Below are positions 1-6,613 of a stretch of 7,500 nucleotides of DNA, one piece after another. The position numbers were made by a program, and so were the translations under genes. The stretch lies in NCBI GenBank assembly GCA_015067375.1, contig SVMQ01000101.1, forward strand, positions 1-7,500, in the 5' to 3' direction. The notes below the pieces were generated by a model. The model saw only the letters and a list, made by a program, of their open reading frames with translations. It ran no database searches and was not told the DNA's origin. The first letter of the stretch is position 1; each line of letters starts with the position of its first letter. Origin of the DNA: Oscillospiraceae bacterium (lineage in GTDB: Bacteria; Bacillota; Clostridia; Oscillospirales; Ruminococcaceae).

Positions 1-649
1 GGCAAAAGACGAGATAGGTCTTGTAAACGGTCTGGCTTGGACTTCCGTGGGCGGCACTATGCTTCCGCTTGAGGTGCTGGTGCTGGATGGCACAGGCAAA
101 ACGGAGTTTACGGGCAGTCTCGGCGATGTCATGAAGGAGTCCGCAAAGATCGCTGTAAGCCTTACACGCGCACTTGCCGATAAATACGGCATCGACAAGG
201 AATTCTACAAGAACAAGGATATCCACGTTCACGCTCCCGAGGGCGCTGTACCCAAGGACGGCCCTTCCGCAGGCGTAACTCTGACAACTGCGCTGGTATC
301 CGCACTCAGCGGTATTCCCGTGCGCCGCGATGTCGCTATGACAGGCGAGATAACGCTCCGCGGAAAGGTGCTTGCTATCGGTGGTCTGAAAGAAAAATCC
401 ATGGCAGCCTACCGTGCAGGCGTAAAGACCGTGTGCATACCCAAGGAGAATGAGCCTGACATCGACGAGCTGGATGATGTTGTAAAGCAGAATGTACGCT
501 TTGTCGTTGCCGAGGACATCTCCACAGTACTCGAAACTGCTCTCGTCATGCCAAACTGCGCCCCCAAAAAGCGTGGCAGCATGAAGAAAAAATCGATAAA
601 GACCGATCTGACCGAGGAAAAGAAGCTCCCTGTCCTGTCGGCAAACTGA
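1..649 (+). CDS. lon: ATP-dependent Lon protease, C-terminal part (5' end outside the window)
   Basis: This is the proteolytic (P) domain of LonA, a cytoplasmic ATP-dependent serine protease that degrades misfolded and regulatory proteins. The reading frame is open from base 2, so the GTG at 47 is internal and not a start. Just before it the frame reads [13 protein letters not shown], a standard Lon signature. The catalytic Ser sits in PKDGPSAG (codon 266-268) and the catalytic Lys is the second Lys of GGLKEK (codon 395-397), 43 residues later as in E. coli Lon (S679/K722). The AAA+ and N-terminal domains lie upstream of the window. After the usual end of the P domain there is an extra tail of roughly 30 residues rich in Lys ([11 protein letters not shown] and onward), which E. 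coli Lon lacks. The next gene is engB, 44 bases downstream, the same order as lonA-ysxC in Bacillus. Identity is certain; only the tail is unusual. Confidence 0.97.
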   Translation, partial: AKDEIGLVNGLAWTSVGGTMLPLEVLVLDGTGKTEFTGSLGDVMKESAKIAVSLTRALADKYGIDKEFYKNKDIHVHAPEGAVPKDGPSAGVTLTTALVSALSGIPVRRDVAMTGEITLRGKVLAIGGLKEKSMAAYRAGVKTVCIPKENEPDIDELDDVVKQNVRFVVAEDISTVLETALVMPNCAPKKRGSMKKKSIKTDLTEEKKLPVLSAN

Positions 650-655
650 TAATAC

Positions 656-674
656 GGGAGGGCGCTGCCCTCCC
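656..674 (+). other. GC-rich hairpin between lon and engB
   Basis: An 8-bp perfect inverted repeat (656-663 against 667-674) encloses a 3-base GCT loop. It is followed by CTAAATATA and not by a T run on either strand, so it does not look like a classical rho-independent terminator. It lies just 5' of the engB ribosome binding site. It could be an RNA processing or stability element that sets different lon and engB levels, but that role is inferred from position only. Confidence 0.6.
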
Positions 675-693
675 CTAAATATAGGTGCATTTT

Positions 694-1308
694 ATGAACT
701 TCAACAAAGCAGCATTCCACACTTCCTACGGAAGCTTCAAGCAGATACCTGCCTCGACAAAGACCGAGATAGCATTTGCAGGTCGCTCAAACGTCGGCAA
801 ATCCTCGCTGATCAACAAGATATTCAACCGCAAATCTCTGGCAAGAGTCAGTGCTGTCCCTGGAAAAACGGCAACGATCAACTTCTATTCGCTGGAAGAT
901 GTGTACTTCGTCGATCTTCCCGGATATGGCTATGCAAAGGTGTCAAAGTCCGAAAAGGAGCGCTGGGGCGAGCTTATCGAGGGCTACCTCAACGATGACA
1001 GAGATCTTGCACTTGTGTTTCAGCTTGTTGATTTCCGCCATCCGCCTACAAAGGATGACATAATGATGATAAACTTCCTCATTGACAGCGGTATACCATT
1101 CGTGGTAGTGCTTACAAAGGCTGATAAGCTTTCAAAGCGTCAGCGCGAGGAGCGAAGAAACGGACTTATGACGGAGCTTCCCTGTGCTGAGGATATCACG
1201 ATCATCGAGTATTCCGCACAGACAGGCGAAGGCGTCGAGGATGTACGAGCCATCATCGAGGAGCTTGCGGAAAGCGAGGATGAGATCATTCCATCCGAAC
1301 AGCCTTAA
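694..1308 (+). CDS. engB: Ribosome biogenesis GTP-binding protein EngB (YsxC/YihA)
   Basis: This is a small TRAFAC-class GTPase needed in Firmicutes for late assembly of the 50S ribosomal subunit, acting in the cytoplasm. The 204 residues match the normal family length. All G motifs are present: P-loop GRSNVGKSS (30-38), switch I Thr in PGKTATINFY (56-65), DLPGYGYAK (74-82), TKAD (140-143) and the G5 SAQ (173-175). I chose ATG 694 over the in-frame GTG at 685. The AGG at 683-685 is spaced 8 bases from the ATG, the GTG has no ribosome binding site, and MNFNKAAF fits the family N-terminus. It follows lon by 44 bases with only a hairpin between, so it is probably cotranscribed with lon. No clear terminator is visible after it. 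The last residues are acidic (SEDEIIPSEQP). Confidence 0.96.
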   Translation: MNFNKAAFHTSYGSFKQIPASTKTEIAFAGRSNVGKSSLINKIFNRKSLARVSAVPGKTATINFYSLEDVYFVDLPGYGYAKVSKSEKERWGELIEGYLNDDRDLALVFQLVDFRHPPTKDDIMMINFLIDSGIPFVVVLTKADKLSKRQREERRNGLMTELPCAEDITIIEYSAQTGEGVEDVRAIIEELAESEDEIIPSEQP

Positions 1309-1353
1309 ATGCGCACATGAGAAAAATTTCAGCGTTCTGACACACTTAAAAGC

Positions 1354-1382
1354 TTGACATCAACAGTCGGATAGTATATAAT
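1354..1382 (+). promoter_or_regulatory. Consensus sigma-A promoter for the small peptide/DUF624/DUF4177 unit
   Basis: The -35 box TTGACA (1354-1359) and -10 box TATAAT (1377-1382) are both perfect consensus, with an ideal 17-base spacer. The expected transcription start is near 1389, giving a short leader of about 25 bases before the ATG at 1414. This points to strong, probably constitutive expression. I see no obvious operator palindrome or riboswitch in the 105-base gap after engB. Confidence 0.85.
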
Positions 1383-1413
1383 TACTATTGATAAACTCGA
1401 AAGGGATGACATT

Positions 1414-1521
1414 ATGACTGAAAAGCAAAGAAGAAAAAGAATGGCTGCTTTCCGCGTTATCGCTCTGATAATTGCTATCATTATGATAATCGGAGTTATT
1501 CTGCAGGCGTTTATTTACTGA
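1414..1521 (+). CDS. 35-residue single-span membrane peptide, unknown function
   Basis: This small ORF reads MTEKQRRKRMAAFRV, then a purely hydrophobic stretch, and ends QAFIY. A strongly basic N-terminus (residues 4-9, plus Arg14) is followed by one predicted membrane helix at about residues 15-33, so the positive-inside rule puts the N-terminus in the cytoplasm. Support for it being real: an AAAGGGA ribosome binding site at 1400-1406, 7 bases from the ATG; a perfect promoter immediately upstream; and a 34-base gap to the next gene in the same direction. In size and shape it resembles short one-helix Firmicutes families such as DUF4044, but I cannot confirm membership. As the first gene of the unit it could be a membrane-protein partner or regulator of the DUF624 protein, which is inference. 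Confidence 0.75.
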   Translation: MTEKQRRKRMAAFRVIALIIAIIMIIGVILQAFIY

Positions 1522-1555
1522 TACTCTAACATATTCTGAAAGGACTTAACTACCA

Positions 1556-2377
1556 ATGGGATTATTTGGCGGAAACTATAACGACTCAGGCTCAGGAGTG
1601 GCTAAAAAAGCTCCTGAAAAAAAGATGATCTTCAAATTTTTCGATGCATTCATAAGCAAATTCTGGGTGCTTCTTGAGATAAATTTCATCTACGTCCTCT
1701 TCTGCCTGCCGATCGTTACATTCGGCCCTGCAACAGCAGCAATGACCACGCTTATGCGCAATATCTACCTTGAAAAGCCACAGTTCGTATTCCACGATTT
1801 CTGGCAGGCATTCAAAAAGCACTTCAGCAGCGCTTTTGTTATCGGACTTATCGATGTCGTTGCTATAGGTCTTGCGATATTCAGCTACTTCTTCTATGTA
1901 ACAAATCTGCAGTACGACGAGGATTACAAGCTCTTCTTCGCTTTGACGATGGCGGCTGAGGTAATATTCCTGATGATGAACTTCTTCATCTATCCTCAGA
2001 TCGTTGCGCTCGACCTAAAGCTTACTGCTATACTCAAAAACTCCCTCATTCTCGCATTCGTAAACATCAAGGGCAACCTTATCGCGCTGGTGTTCTTTGT
2101 AGGTTATGCAACGCTTCTGCTGTTCTTCAACATTTTTGTGCTGATATTTGCGCCGATCGTTCCGTTTGGCTGGCTGGGTCTGATAAACATCTACTGTGCA
2201 TACCCTGCTATCCAGAAATTCATCATCAATCCTTTCTACGAGGCAAACGGACAAAAGAACCCTGAGATGCCCGATTACGACAACGAGGATGATGTACTGT
2301 TCGAGGACATGGGCGGCAAGGAAGCTCCCATCAAGATGAAGAAAGACAGCAGCAGAGGCGGAAAGGTCATCAAGTAA
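1556..2377 (+). CDS. DUF624 / YesL-like integral membrane protein
   Basis: This is a 273-residue inner-membrane protein with about five predicted helices (roughly 37-57, 93-114, 125-147, 174-197 and 196-216). It has the DUF624 hallmark near the first helix: FWVLLEINFIYVLFCLPIVT followed by GPATAAM and a short basic segment. The family includes Bacillus YesL, often found near carbohydrate transport genes, but its biochemical role is not established. The C-terminus (from about 227) is a hydrophilic cytoplasmic-looking tail, first acidic (DYDNEDDVLFEDM, 240-252) and then basic (KMKKDSSRGGK). The start ATG 1556 follows a GAAAGGA site at 1538-1544, 11 bases away, slightly long. It lies 34 bases after the small peptide gene and 13 bases before the DUF4177-like gene, so the three form one unit. 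No sugar transporter gene is adjacent here. Confidence 0.88.
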   Translation: MGLFGGNYNDSGSGVAKKAPEKKMIFKFFDAFISKFWVLLEINFIYVLFCLPIVTFGPATAAMTTLMRNIYLEKPQFVFHDFWQAFKKHFSSAFVIGLIDVVAIGLAIFSYFFYVTNLQYDEDYKLFFALTMAAEVIFLMMNFFIYPQIVALDLKLTAILKNSLILAFVNIKGNLIALVFFVGYATLLLFFNIFVLIFAPIVPFGWLGLINIYCAYPAIQKFIINPFYEANGQKNPEMPDYDNEDDVLFEDMGGKEAPIKMKKDSSRGGKVIK

Positions 2378-2390
2378 GGAGGGTGTTTTC

Positions 2391-2552
2391 ATGTACGAAT
2401 ACAAAATAGAAGCCTATAAAGTCAAAGAAGCCACCGAAGAAATGAACAAGCTTGCCGCTGAGGGCTGGAGAGTCATCGCGGTCTCACCTAACGAGGCACT
2501 GGGCTTTGGCGTCATCGTCACATACGAAAGACTAAAGCCTTCCGAAGACTGA
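2391..2552 (+). CDS. DUF4177-like small protein
   Basis: A 53-residue soluble protein starting MYEYKIEAYKV, with the family pattern of an initial beta strand, a helix (KEATEEMNKLAAEGW, residues 12-26), and two more strands (RVIAVSP and FGVIVTYER). The EGWRVIAV segment is the most typical DUF4177 mark (usually EGW followed by a hydrophobic strand). The function of the family is unknown to me. An ideal AGGAGG at 2377-2382 overlaps the last base of the DUF624 stop codon and sits 8 bases before the ATG, so expression is likely high and coupled to the upstream gene. The open frame ends 6 bases before the terminator hairpin. It is too short for many gene finders but the ribosome binding site, family-like sequence and operon position make it convincing. 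Confidence 0.85.
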   Translation: MYEYKIEAYKVKEATEEMNKLAAEGWRVIAVSPNEALGFGVIVTYERLKPSED

Positions 2553-2558
2553 ATACAA

Positions 2559-2602
2559 AACGCTCCGACCGAGTTTCGATGCTCAGTCGGAGCGTTCTTT
2601 TT
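2559..2602 (+). terminator. Rho-independent terminator shared by the convergent units
   Basis: An 11-bp perfect stem (2559-2569 with 2586-2596) is extended by three more pairs (2571-2573 with 2582-2584) across one C/A mismatch. On the + strand it is followed by C and five T (2598-2602), ending the DUF4177 unit. On the - strand the stem is followed by TTTTG, so it can also end the radical SAM transcript, whose stop codon (2603-2601) touches the T run. Confidence 0.93.
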
Positions 2603-3524
2603 AACTTTTAAACAGCCTTCCCTGCCATGTATCAAGCTGTGCCATGCGCTTGTCGATACCGCCGAGTACAGATATCTTATCCATGCTCCATAACGGCGCA
2701 AGCAGCGTGCTTTTGTCGCCGTCGCCCGTGATACGCTCTATGACAGTTTCGGGTGGAAGCAGTTCCAGCTGTTTTACGACAATGTCGATGTACTGCTCCT
2801 TTTCGAGCGGCTGATACTCCCACGAAAGGTACATCTCAGCAAGGCGCGTACCCTTAATAACGTGCATCAGGTGGAGTTTGACGCCGTCGGGGCGTAGCTT
2901 TCCAAGCTCCTCAGCGGTTTTCAGCATCATGGGTTCGTCCTCACAAGGCAGACCGTTGATGATATGAACACACATGCGAAGTCCTGCCTGTTTCAGCAGC
3001 CTGTAACCTCTCAGAAATTCCTCGAACGTGTGACAACGGTTGATGAGGACGGCGGTGCTGTCGTGTACCGTCTGCAACCCAAGCTCCACAGTCACAGGTA
3101 CACACAGGGATGCAAGCAGCTCCGCCTTTTCATTATCGATGCAATCGGCTCTCGTGGCGACCGCGATACCGTCAGCGCCTGCGGTTATTGCTTCGTTGAA
3201 CAGCTTTGCCAGCCGCTCAGAGGTCGCGTAGGTATTTGTATGCGCCTGAAAATATGCGACTACACGCGCATGAGGATACTTGCTGTGGATGCGCTCACGC
3301 TCACGCTGAAACTGCTCAGTGACGGAAAGTGCGCTCTCAGCGGTGAAATAGCCGCTGCCGCCGCTGCAATAGATGCAGCCGCCAACTCCCCTGCTGCCGT
3401 CGATATTCGGACAGGTGAAGCCTGCGTCTATCGCCGCCTTGTGAACCTTTTCGCCGTAGGTGTGCTTATTATGATAGCTGAGCGTATGGTAGCGCTTGTT
3501 ATCATCGGAGAAAATGAAGCTCAT
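2601..3524 (-). CDS. TIGR01212/YhcC-type radical SAM protein
   Basis: A 307-residue cytoplasmic radical S-adenosylmethionine enzyme of the YhcC/TIGR01212 family. The iron-sulfur cluster cysteines are C38, C50 and C53 in CPNIDGSRGVGGCIYC, the wide C-X11-C-X2-C spacing of this family instead of CX3CX2C. Further family blocks: YFQAHTNTYA (91-100), ATRADCI (123-129), ELGLQT (147-152), HIINGLP (187-193), HVIKGTR (221-227), RITGD (264-268), LLAPLWS (274-280) and a C-terminal LDTWQG (297-302). Length fits E. coli YhcC. The reaction it catalyses is not established to my knowledge. Its ATG (3524-3522) overlaps the stop of the upstream GH2 gene in ATGA, and no ribosome binding site is visible before it, so translation is probably coupled to GH2. 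The residues after the third Cys (SGGSGYF) differ from the NNASF-like block I recall for YhcC. Confidence 0.93.
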   Translation of the reverse strand: MSFIFSDDNKRYHTLSYHNKHTYGEKVHKAAIDAGFTCPNIDGSRGVGGCIYCSGGSGYFTAESALSVTEQFQRERERIHSKYPHARVVAYFQAHTNTYATSERLAKLFNEAITAGADGIAVATRADCIDNEKAELLASLCVPVTVELGLQTVHDSTAVLINRCHTFEEFLRGYRLLKQAGLRMCVHIINGLPCEDEPMMLKTAEELGKLRPDGVKLHLMHVIKGTRLAEMYLSWEYQPLEKEQYIDIVVKQLELLPPETVIERITGDGDKSTLLAPLWSMDKISVLGGIDKRMAQLDTWQGRLFKS

Positions 3525-6175
3525 CGCGTGATATATTCAACAAGCGACGCGGCGAAGTGCTTTACCTCGATGCGGTCGGCTATCTCCCACAGGCGCGAGG
3601 TGCAGCACACCACGCCGTCCTTACGGTACAGCAGCGCAAGCTTTTTACGGCGCTCGGGATTATCTATCACCCACACGTCGGGCTGTATATCAGTTCCGTC
3701 AAGGTCTGCACAATGGCTGTGCGAAACGATGCCGTACCACTTCGGCGTTGTGTAGCTCTCTGTCGGGAAGCCGCTGAACAGCTCGGAAGCCTTGTCGATG
3801 AAAAGACCGAGAGTGCCTGTCGGAACAGGTCGTCCCATACTCTCAGAGATACTTCTGAACATTCCGTAGCACCAGAAATCTGTGCAATACTCGCCCACAA
3901 GATCATTTTCGCCCTTTTCGGGAATATACAGCGCGCCCGTCTGCTTTGCTTCGTCGAAACTATGTGTGACAGCAACAGTGCGTCCATTATACTCTATTGC
4001 GCTCTCAGTTATCTTCACATCTATCTCAGGATAGATATACAGCTCATAGCTGTTGGTGATATCCGTGCCATCTATCGTCAACGTCATCACTGCGGTCACG
4101 GGCTTATCAGCGCTTACGGCAAAGCTTGCGGTAGCGTACTGTGTAAGTCTGCCGCTATTCTTCACAGCTTTGCTACGACCGCTGCACAGAACTTCACCCT
4201 CAACAGCGACATTCCAGCTGACGCTCTCAGCAACAAGATCAGGTCTTGTAGAGGACACGAAAATTCCGCAATCTATCTCCTCGTCAGCGGTATAAACGAA
4301 CTTTTTCAGTGAACCGAGCGCCACTACATCAGAGCAGAAGCTTCTCCACTCCTCGGCGGTCACATGACCCTTATTCTGCAGGAAAGAGTTCAGTATTCCT
4401 ACCGTGGCAACGCCCTGACCCGGGAAATCCTGCAGGTCAAGCAGCTGGAAGCCCGACATCTGCTCGCTTCGCAGCGCTGTTTCTACATCCTGTCTGTAGC
4501 ACTGCACAGAAAGCTTGCCCGAAGCATGGAAGAAGTCCTCCCACTTATCGAACAGACCCTTTTCTTCAAGTCCCTTTTTATACGCTGCAAAAGCGTGATG
4601 CTTTATCGAGCCGAGATACTTCTCTATCTCGTTGAAATCAGGGTACATCGCAAACTGTCCCACCTCGTGGGAGATAACAGGCACATCAGGCACGAGCGCT
4701 CCGCTGTCGTCCGCCTTGACCTTTTTCATCTCGGTGCCATACTGGATAAGTATCTCGCCGCCTGCGCTGCCTATCGCCTGCTCGATATTAATAAGAGGAT
4801 CGTAGTTATGTACGGAATTAGGCTCATTTGTCTGGATGAAGCCCTGCGGTGCGTCGCACATTGCATAGCTTCCGCGTATCAGTCTGTCGCGGTCAAAGCG
4901 CACGCCGCTGAAAAAGTCATCCTCGTCCAGTACACAGGGTACAAACTGATAGTTGTTAGAGCCGCCCACATACATCTTATCGGGGCATACCTCGCGGTAG
5001 CCTGCAATAAGCTCGTTGAGGCGCTCCTTGCTGCCCCAAAGCTCATTGCCCATGGACATCATCACAAAAGACGGATGGTGGCTGAATTCGCGCAGGATGC
5101 GGAAGCCCTCATCGCGCAGATAGTTATGCTCCTCCCCGAATTCATCGGGGATAGTACCCCAGAAAGGCAGCTCAGGCTGCATATAGATTCCCATGATATC
5201 AGCAGCAGTAAAAGCAGCCTCAGGGGGACAGCAGGTATGGAAGCGATAGTGGTTTATACCGTATTCCTTAGCGATACGGAATACCTCTAGCCATGACTCG
5301 ACATCCATCGGAGCGTAGCCTGTTTTCGGGAAAACAAGTCCGTCATGCTTTCCGCGCAGGAATGTCTGTCTGCCGTTGACCAGCAGCTTTAGTCCGTCAG
5401 AGGTCATCTCACGCATACCGAACTGTATAGTCCTGCTGTCAGCACCTATTTCTATCGAAAGCTTCAGCAACGCTGTCGAATACTCATCCCACAGCGGTAC
5501 ATCATCGGGAAGCTGTATCGTACACTCCAGCGGCTTCTCACGGCTGAACTCAGCACTTGTTGCAGCATACTCCCTGTTATCGTCCAATACACGCAGCTGT
5601 ACCTTGCCGAAATCAGCGCCGACTATCTCTGCACGAACAGCGACCGTCTTATCCCTGACATTCGGGAAAACATATACAGCCTCGGGGTAAGCTTCGTAAC
5701 ACTGAAGCTCCATACGTCCCAGTATGCCATTCCAGTTGGTCTGAGTATCGCGCGAGGTCATGTGTCCGCCGCCCGTCGGATAATCCACATTAGCCACACG
5801 CACGACAAGCTCATGCTTTCCTGCCGAAAGCCCGTTGAGTCCGAAGCGATGCGGCGCGCAAAGCGAGTTGCCGAAGCGGCATTCCCTGCCGTCGATGTAG
5901 ACAGCAGTCATGCGTGTGCGCTCCAGAAACAGCGTGATGTTCTTATCTGCCATCTCGGGAGTTATCTCTATCTCGCGTCTGAACCAAGCGTAGCCCTCAA
6001 ATTTATGCATATCGGTAAGACAGCCGTACTCTATCTCACTGTTCAATTCGCCCAGACCTGCATTGGATGTGGAATCAGGCAATGTTATGCTGTCGGGATA
6101 GCTTTCAGGGGACAGCATACGCTTATCCTTGTCCAGATAAACATCCCATTTTCCGCTAAGATCTAAAGTTATCAT
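3521..6175 (-). CDS. Glycoside hydrolase family 2 protein, cytoplasmic, substrate unknown
   Basis: A retaining exo-acting glycosidase, 884 residues with no signal peptide, so it should act on sugars already imported. Domain order: N-terminal sugar-binding jelly roll (about 1-165, with LSGKWDVYLD and WFRREIEI), an Ig-like domain (about 166-260), the TIM barrel (about 262-560), and a long beta-rich C-terminal part. The acid/base is E378 in MSMGNELWGS (codon 5044-5042). The nucleophile is probably E504 in ISHEVGQFAMYP (codon 4666-4664). These contexts, with RFHTCCPPEAAF (311-322) and LLDLQDFPGQG (578-588), match a GH2 branch distinct from classical LacZ and GUS, so beta-galactosidase would be a guess. 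The start has GGAG 5 bases before ATG. It lies 26 bases after the XRE gene and overlaps the radical SAM gene by 4 bases, so all three likely share an operon. No frameshift or stop is seen. Confidence 0.93.
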   Translation of the reverse strand: MITLDLSGKWDVYLDKDKRMLSPESYPDSITLPDSTSNAGLGELNSEIEYGCLTDMHKFEGYAWFRREIEITPEMADKNITLFLERTRMTAVYIDGRECRFGNSLCAPHRFGLNGLSAGKHELVVRVANVDYPTGGGHMTSRDTQTNWNGILGRMELQCYEAYPEAVYVFPNVRDKTVAVRAEIVGADFGKVQLRVLDDNREYAATSAEFSREKPLECTIQLPDDVPLWDEYSTALLKLSIEIGADSRTIQFGMREMTSDGLKLLVNGRQTFLRGKHDGLVFPKTGYAPMDVESWLEVFRIAKEYGINHYRFHTCCPPEAAFTAADIMGIYMQPELPFWGTIPDEFGEEHNYLRDEGFRILREFSHHPSFVMMSMGNELWGSKERLNELIAGYREVCPDKMYVGGSNNYQFVPCVLDEDDFFSGVRFDRDRLIRGSYAMCDAPQGFIQTNEPNSVHNYDPLINIEQAIGSAGGEILIQYGTEMKKVKADDSGALVPDVPVISHEVGQFAMYPDFNEIEKYLGSIKHHAFAAYKKGLEEKGLFDKWEDFFHASGKLSVQCYRQDVETALRSEQMSGFQLLDLQDFPGQGVATVGILNSFLQNKGHVTAEEWRSFCSDVVALGSLKKFVYTADEEIDCGIFVSSTRPDLVAESVSWNVAVEGEVLCSGRSKAVKNSGRLTQYATASFAVSADKPVTAVMTLTIDGTDITNSYELYIYPEIDVKITESAIEYNGRTVAVTHSFDEAKQTGALYIPEKGENDLVGEYCTDFWCYGMFRSISESMGRPVPTGTLGLFIDKASELFSGFPTESYTTPKWYGIVSHSHCADLDGTDIQPDVWVIDNPERRKKLALLYRKDGVVCCTSRLWEIADRIEVKHFAASLVEYITR

Positions 6176-6201
6176 AATATCTCCATTCCGACTGAATCGT
6201 C

Positions 6202-6570
6202 TTATTTTTTACCGTTGGGTATCTTGATACCCTTTGAGTCCCAGTATGCCTCCTGAATAACGCGCATTGCAAGATCCTTGTCCTCATCCGAAAGTGTGCC
6301 GCCCGCAAACAGCGCGGCTACCTCATTCACAAGCGCGGCGGCTGAGCCTGTTCCCTGCTGAGGTATGTAATTCTCCTCGTCGGAGGTCATGTACTCCAGC
6401 GAAACGTTGAAGAACTCAGCAAGCTTTGTCAGCACACGACCGCGCGGATAACGCTCGCCTGCCTCGTAATACTGAATAGACTTACGGGAAACGCCGACCG
6501 CCTCGGCAAGATCAGACTGCGAAACAGAATACCGCCGTCGCAGCATCGTAAGCTTTTCGTTGAATTTCAT
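6202..6570 (-). CDS. XRE-family helix-turn-helix transcriptional regulator
   Basis: A 122-residue DNA-binding protein. Residues 7-62 form an XRE/Cro-CI helix-turn-helix: LRRRYSVSQSDLAEAVGVSRKSIQYYEAGERYP, with SQSDLAEAVGVS as the turn and SRKSIQYYE as the recognition helix. The C-terminal part (about 76-122, ALVNEVAALFAGGTLSDEDKDLAMRVIQEAYWDSKG) matches the tail of a common clostridial XRE group that, as I recall, is usually followed by an ImmA/IrrE-type metallopeptidase gene. Here the next gene is the GH2 hydrolase instead, 26 bases downstream. A strong AAGGAGG (6581-6575) lies 4 bases before the ATG, rather close. It probably represses or activates its own operon, inferred from position and from the palindrome at the likely transcription start. 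Confidence 0.92.
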   Translation of the reverse strand: MKFNEKLTMLRRRYSVSQSDLAEAVGVSRKSIQYYEAGERYPRGRVLTKLAEFFNVSLEYMTSDEENYIPQQGTGSAAALVNEVAALFAGGTLSDEDKDLAMRVIQEAYWDSKGIKIPNGKK

Positions 6571-6597
6571 GCACCCTCCTTTATGTCAGTTCCCAAA

Positions 6598-6607
6598 ATG
6601 TTAACAT
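6598..6607. promoter_or_regulatory. Perfect palindrome ATGTTAACAT at the XRE operon start, candidate operator
   Basis: A perfect 10-bp palindrome lies about 7 bases downstream of the -10 box, thus at the expected +1 of the XRE operon. A second imperfect symmetry, TATAT-GATA-ATATA (6611-6624), covers the -10 box. Both are well placed for binding by a dimeric XRE protein that regulates itself. AT-rich DNA makes short palindromes by chance, so this is only a candidate. Confidence 0.4.
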
Positions 6608-6613
6608 ACTTAT

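Noticed and set aside
47..49. GTG at 47 as a gene start
   Set aside because: The frame is open to the window edge and encodes conserved Lon sequence before it, so it is an internal Val codon.
685..693. GTG at 685 as the engB start
   Set aside because: It has no ribosome binding site upstream. The ATG at 694 has AGG at a good spacing and matches the family N-terminus better.
409..720. 103-codon - strand open frame over the lon 3' end
   Set aside because: It overlaps the conserved Lon catalytic-domain coding sequence and shows no family features; a shadow frame.
1309..1353. Possible terminator after engB
   Set aside because: No stable stem followed by a T run is visible; the only symmetry is a weak TGA/TCA flanked A/T stretch.
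2964..3755. 263-codon open frame on the + strand across the radical SAM and GH2 junction
   Set aside because: It runs antisense and in codon register to the radical SAM gene, then crosses into GH2. The protein has no recognisable features, and both sense genes carry family motifs.
3557..4312. 251-codon open frame on the + strand antisense to the 3' part of GH2
   Set aside because: Same codon-register effect; low-complexity, Cys-, His- and Ala-rich translation with no domain.
4364..5290. 308-codon open frame on the + strand, antisense to GH2
   Set aside because: It is in exact codon register with the GH2 gene, so its stops could only come from TTA, CTA or TCA codons, which GH2 rarely uses. 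It has no family features and no fitting ribosome binding site, while the GH2 frame has clear catalytic motifs.
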